Below, in pieces: positions 47,302-47,762 of a stretch of DNA of 47,762 nt. How positions within the stretch are numbered: the stretch's first letter is position 1; every line of letters starts with the position of its first letter. Both the position numbers and the translations under genes were made by a program. The stretch comes from Pseudomonadota bacterium (GTDB lineage Bacteria; Pseudomonadota; Gammaproteobacteria; Steroidobacterales; Steroidobacteraceae). Where the stretch lies: positions 1-47,762 of the forward strand of contig JANXOV010000006.1 of the NCBI GenBank assembly GCA_025357635.1, written 5' to 3'. The notes under the pieces are model-generated. The model was not told where the DNA came from and made no database searches. It was given only the letters and a program-made list of their open reading frames with translations.

Positions 47302-47762
47302 TCAATTCATGACTTCAAGCGGCGGAGACTCGCATCGCCGACCCACCAATGCCTGCAGGCGCCGCGCCAAGCTGCGTCTTTCTTCCTCGGTCAGGAAACT
47401 GCCGACTTCGAAGGCTCGTCCATGCGACTCGATCAGCAGGCGGCTCGGATGCAGGTCGCTCTTCGCCTTGCGTAGTTTAACGTTGGCCCAATGCCGAGAG
47501 AACTGGTGATTCTGTGAGCCCGCCTGGGAAATGGTAATGATTCTGATTTCGGCGTCGGTCAGCAGCAGTTCCTGCCGATAGTGGCGTCGCTTCAGGCTCA
47601 GATGCAGCGCCACCCCCAACACCAGCATCTCCAGGCCCCAGAAGGGAAGTATGGGCCAAAGACCTTGGAGCACGAAGAACATCGCACAGGTCAGCGAGAG
47701 CGCGAAAATCGTGCTGAAGAAGAAAACTGCTGTTCGGGGCGTCAACGAGCAATTGGGAATCA
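47302..47762 (-). CDS. DUF2244 membrane protein (start beyond the window)
   Basis: The visible frame runs from the window edge through IPNCSLTPRTAVFFF to 153 codons and a TGA at 47304-47302. Two membrane helices (FFFSTIFALSLTCAMFFVLQ and LPFWGLEMLVLGVALHLSL) are followed by a cytosolic beta-rich domain with WANVKLRKAKSDLHPSRLLI and ESHGRAFEVGSFLTEEERRS, which are the DUF2244 hallmarks. The reading frame is open at the edge, and homologues carry a PNxSL segment near their N terminus, so only the first one or few codons are missing. It stands just upstream of coxB. Function unknown. Confidence 0.88.
   Translation of the reverse strand, partial: IPNCSLTPRTAVFFFSTIFALSLTCAMFFVLQGLWPILPFWGLEMLVLGVALHLSLKRRHYRQELLLTDAEIRIITISQAGSQNHQFSRHWANVKLRKAKSDLHPSRLLIESHGRAFEVGSFLTEEERRSLARRLQALVGRRCESPPLEVMN

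Overview
The window looks like a chromosomal segment of a high-GC, aerobic gammaproteobacterium. The best comparison is the Xanthomonadales/Nevskiales/Steroidobacterales part of that class, but this is inferred from gene content and order only. Supporting features are glnA-(DUF4124)-ntrB-ntrC, rhodanese-grxC-secB-gpsA, envC-ctpA, tatABC, glyQS-plsC and a complete aa3-type cytochrome oxidase and heme A locus. Almost all of it is housekeeping DNA. The only clear mobile-element signal is at the left edge.

Layout. 1-883: the 5' part of a P4-type tyrosine integrase, running off the window, next to a tRNA-Phe gene; this is one edge of an integrated element lying to the left. 1011-6318 (minus): serine hydrolase, PlsC-like acyltransferase, glyS and glyQ. 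6400-11216 (plus): glnA behind a readable NtrC/sigma-54/sigma-70 control region, a DUF4124 protein, and the NtrB-NtrC nitrogen two-component system. 11291-16079: an MscS channel, a class 1B-type PyrD, TrmL, and the operon rhodanese-grxC-secB-gpsA, in which gpsA seems to lack one base at its start. 16152-22151: envC, ctpA, a degenerate GGDEF protein, MAPEG, SRPBCC, a four-helix membrane protein and an EamA exporter. 22161-32489 (minus): a long co-directional run read uvrD, trkA, trkH, dtd, tatA, tatB, tatC, a POT peptide transporter and an OPT transporter. 32562-38190: an AI-2E family permease, a two-subunit molybdenum hydroxylase of the IorAB type, a polyphosphate kinase 2 family phosphotransferase and a small VOC protein. 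38228-47762 (minus apart from one small gene): DUF2244 protein, coxB, ctaD, a 39-residue membrane protein, ctaG, ctaE, SURF1, a Sco-like protein, ctaA, ctaB and an M20 peptidase.

How the parts fit. The cytochrome locus encodes oxidase subunits II, I and III, Cox11-type and Sco-like copper factors, SURF1, and both heme A enzymes, which is enough to build most of a caa3/aa3 oxidase. NtrBC and the glnA promoter form an apparently intact nitrogen-control loop. TatABC would export folded cofactor proteins, and one plausible client (IorB-like, with a twin-arginine lipoprotein-type signal) is encoded about 8 kb away.

I did not find a convincing new multi-gene system. The most checkable oddities are the gpsA start, the class 1B-type PyrD without PyrK, the SAGEF version of GGDEF, the repeated core promoter TATRCTTGCGCCCC including a symmetric divergent copy, and several genes whose -10 box almost touches the start codon.
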